Assembly: GCA_964573105.1 (NCBI GenBank)
Contig: CAZNIS010000027.1
Coordinates: forward strand, 6,005-70,004
DNA from: CAKZSB01 sp964573105
Lineage (GTDB): Bacteria > Pseudomonadota > Gammaproteobacteria > Granulosicoccales > Granulosicoccaceae
Length of the DNA stretch: 64,000 nucleotides
Direction of reading: 5' to 3'
Positions 63,977 to 64,000 of the stretch are shown here, piece after piece. Position 1 is the stretch's first letter; each line of letters starts with the position of its first letter. A model generated the notes under the pieces. The model was not told the origin of the DNA. It made no database searches and was given only the letters and a program-made list of their open reading frames with translations. The translations under genes and the position numbers were made by a program.

Positions 63977-64000
63977 GCCTCGCTTACGCGTCGGGTTTCC
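63977..64000 (+). repeat. 24-bp direct repeat, copy 2 (cut by window edge)
   Basis: Exact second copy, 110 bp downstream of the first, reaching the last base of the window. More copies may follow outside it. Confidence 0.85.

Overview
The window looks like chromosomal DNA of a free-living, probably marine gammaproteobacterium with a large genome. The evidence is family content only: DUF883/YqjE/YqjK-type envelope proteins, a UMF1-type MFS carrier, dodecin, RarD, LrgA/LrgB, a peptide ABC importer, an aldehyde-oxidase-type molybdoenzyme, and secreted beta-helix and thrombospondin-3-repeat proteins. No rRNA, tRNA, CRISPR array, intact prophage or intact insertion sequence was seen. A genus cannot be assigned from the sequence alone.

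Region 1 (1-9.5 kb) is signalling and envelope genes. It holds the 5' part of a histidine kinase that runs off the left edge, a DUF2254 membrane protein, and a DUF883/YqjK-like/YqjE-like set interrupted by a lone receiver and an NtrC-like regulator whose AAA+ motifs are degenerate. A membrane-anchored EEP-fold hydrolase and an MFS carrier follow. Region 2 (9.5-19.7 kb) is unusually gene-poor: tiny membrane proteins, a lipoprotein esterase, a DedA-type protein, an S41 protease lipoprotein and a PhyH dioxygenase are separated by long stretches that carry decayed sequence, including scrambled IS3-type transposase pieces and a G-rich microsatellite.

Region 3 (19.7-26 kb) encodes three large secreted proteins: two right-handed beta-helix proteins facing each other and an unrecognised exported protein. 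Two of the three carry Cys-flanked Gly-Trp/Asp-rich modules. Region 4 (26.2-39.8 kb) is a coherent catabolic island. It combines a Dpp/Opp-type importer with an N-carbamoyl-D-amino-acid-hydrolase-like enzyme, gamma-glutamyltranspeptidase, an M19 dipeptidase, an M20 deacylase, a dihydroorotase-like amidohydrolase and diaminopropionate ammonia-lyase. Together they suggest import and stepwise unmasking of modified peptides or amino acids, ending in ammonia and a 2-oxoacid.

Region 5 (40-59 kb) is densely packed metabolism and transport: a BON protein, a LuxR-HTH/alpha-beta-hydrolase fusion, a UMF1 carrier, an SMP-30 lactonase, a lone molybdopterin dehydrogenase large subunit, a HisC-like aminotransferase, dodecin, a flavoprotein/DUF2855 pair, a crotonase, RarD, a YkgJ-type protein, LrgAB, an RhtA-like exporter, a peroxiredoxin-like protein and a cystathionine gamma-synthase-like enzyme. 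Three copies of a ~177-bp structured repeat lie between DUF2855 and the crotonase and supply the stop codons of both genes. Region 6 (59-64 kb) is a 1605-residue lipoprotein with about ten calcium-type D-rich repeats and a C-terminal FG-GAP propeller, followed by a short direct repeat at the right edge.
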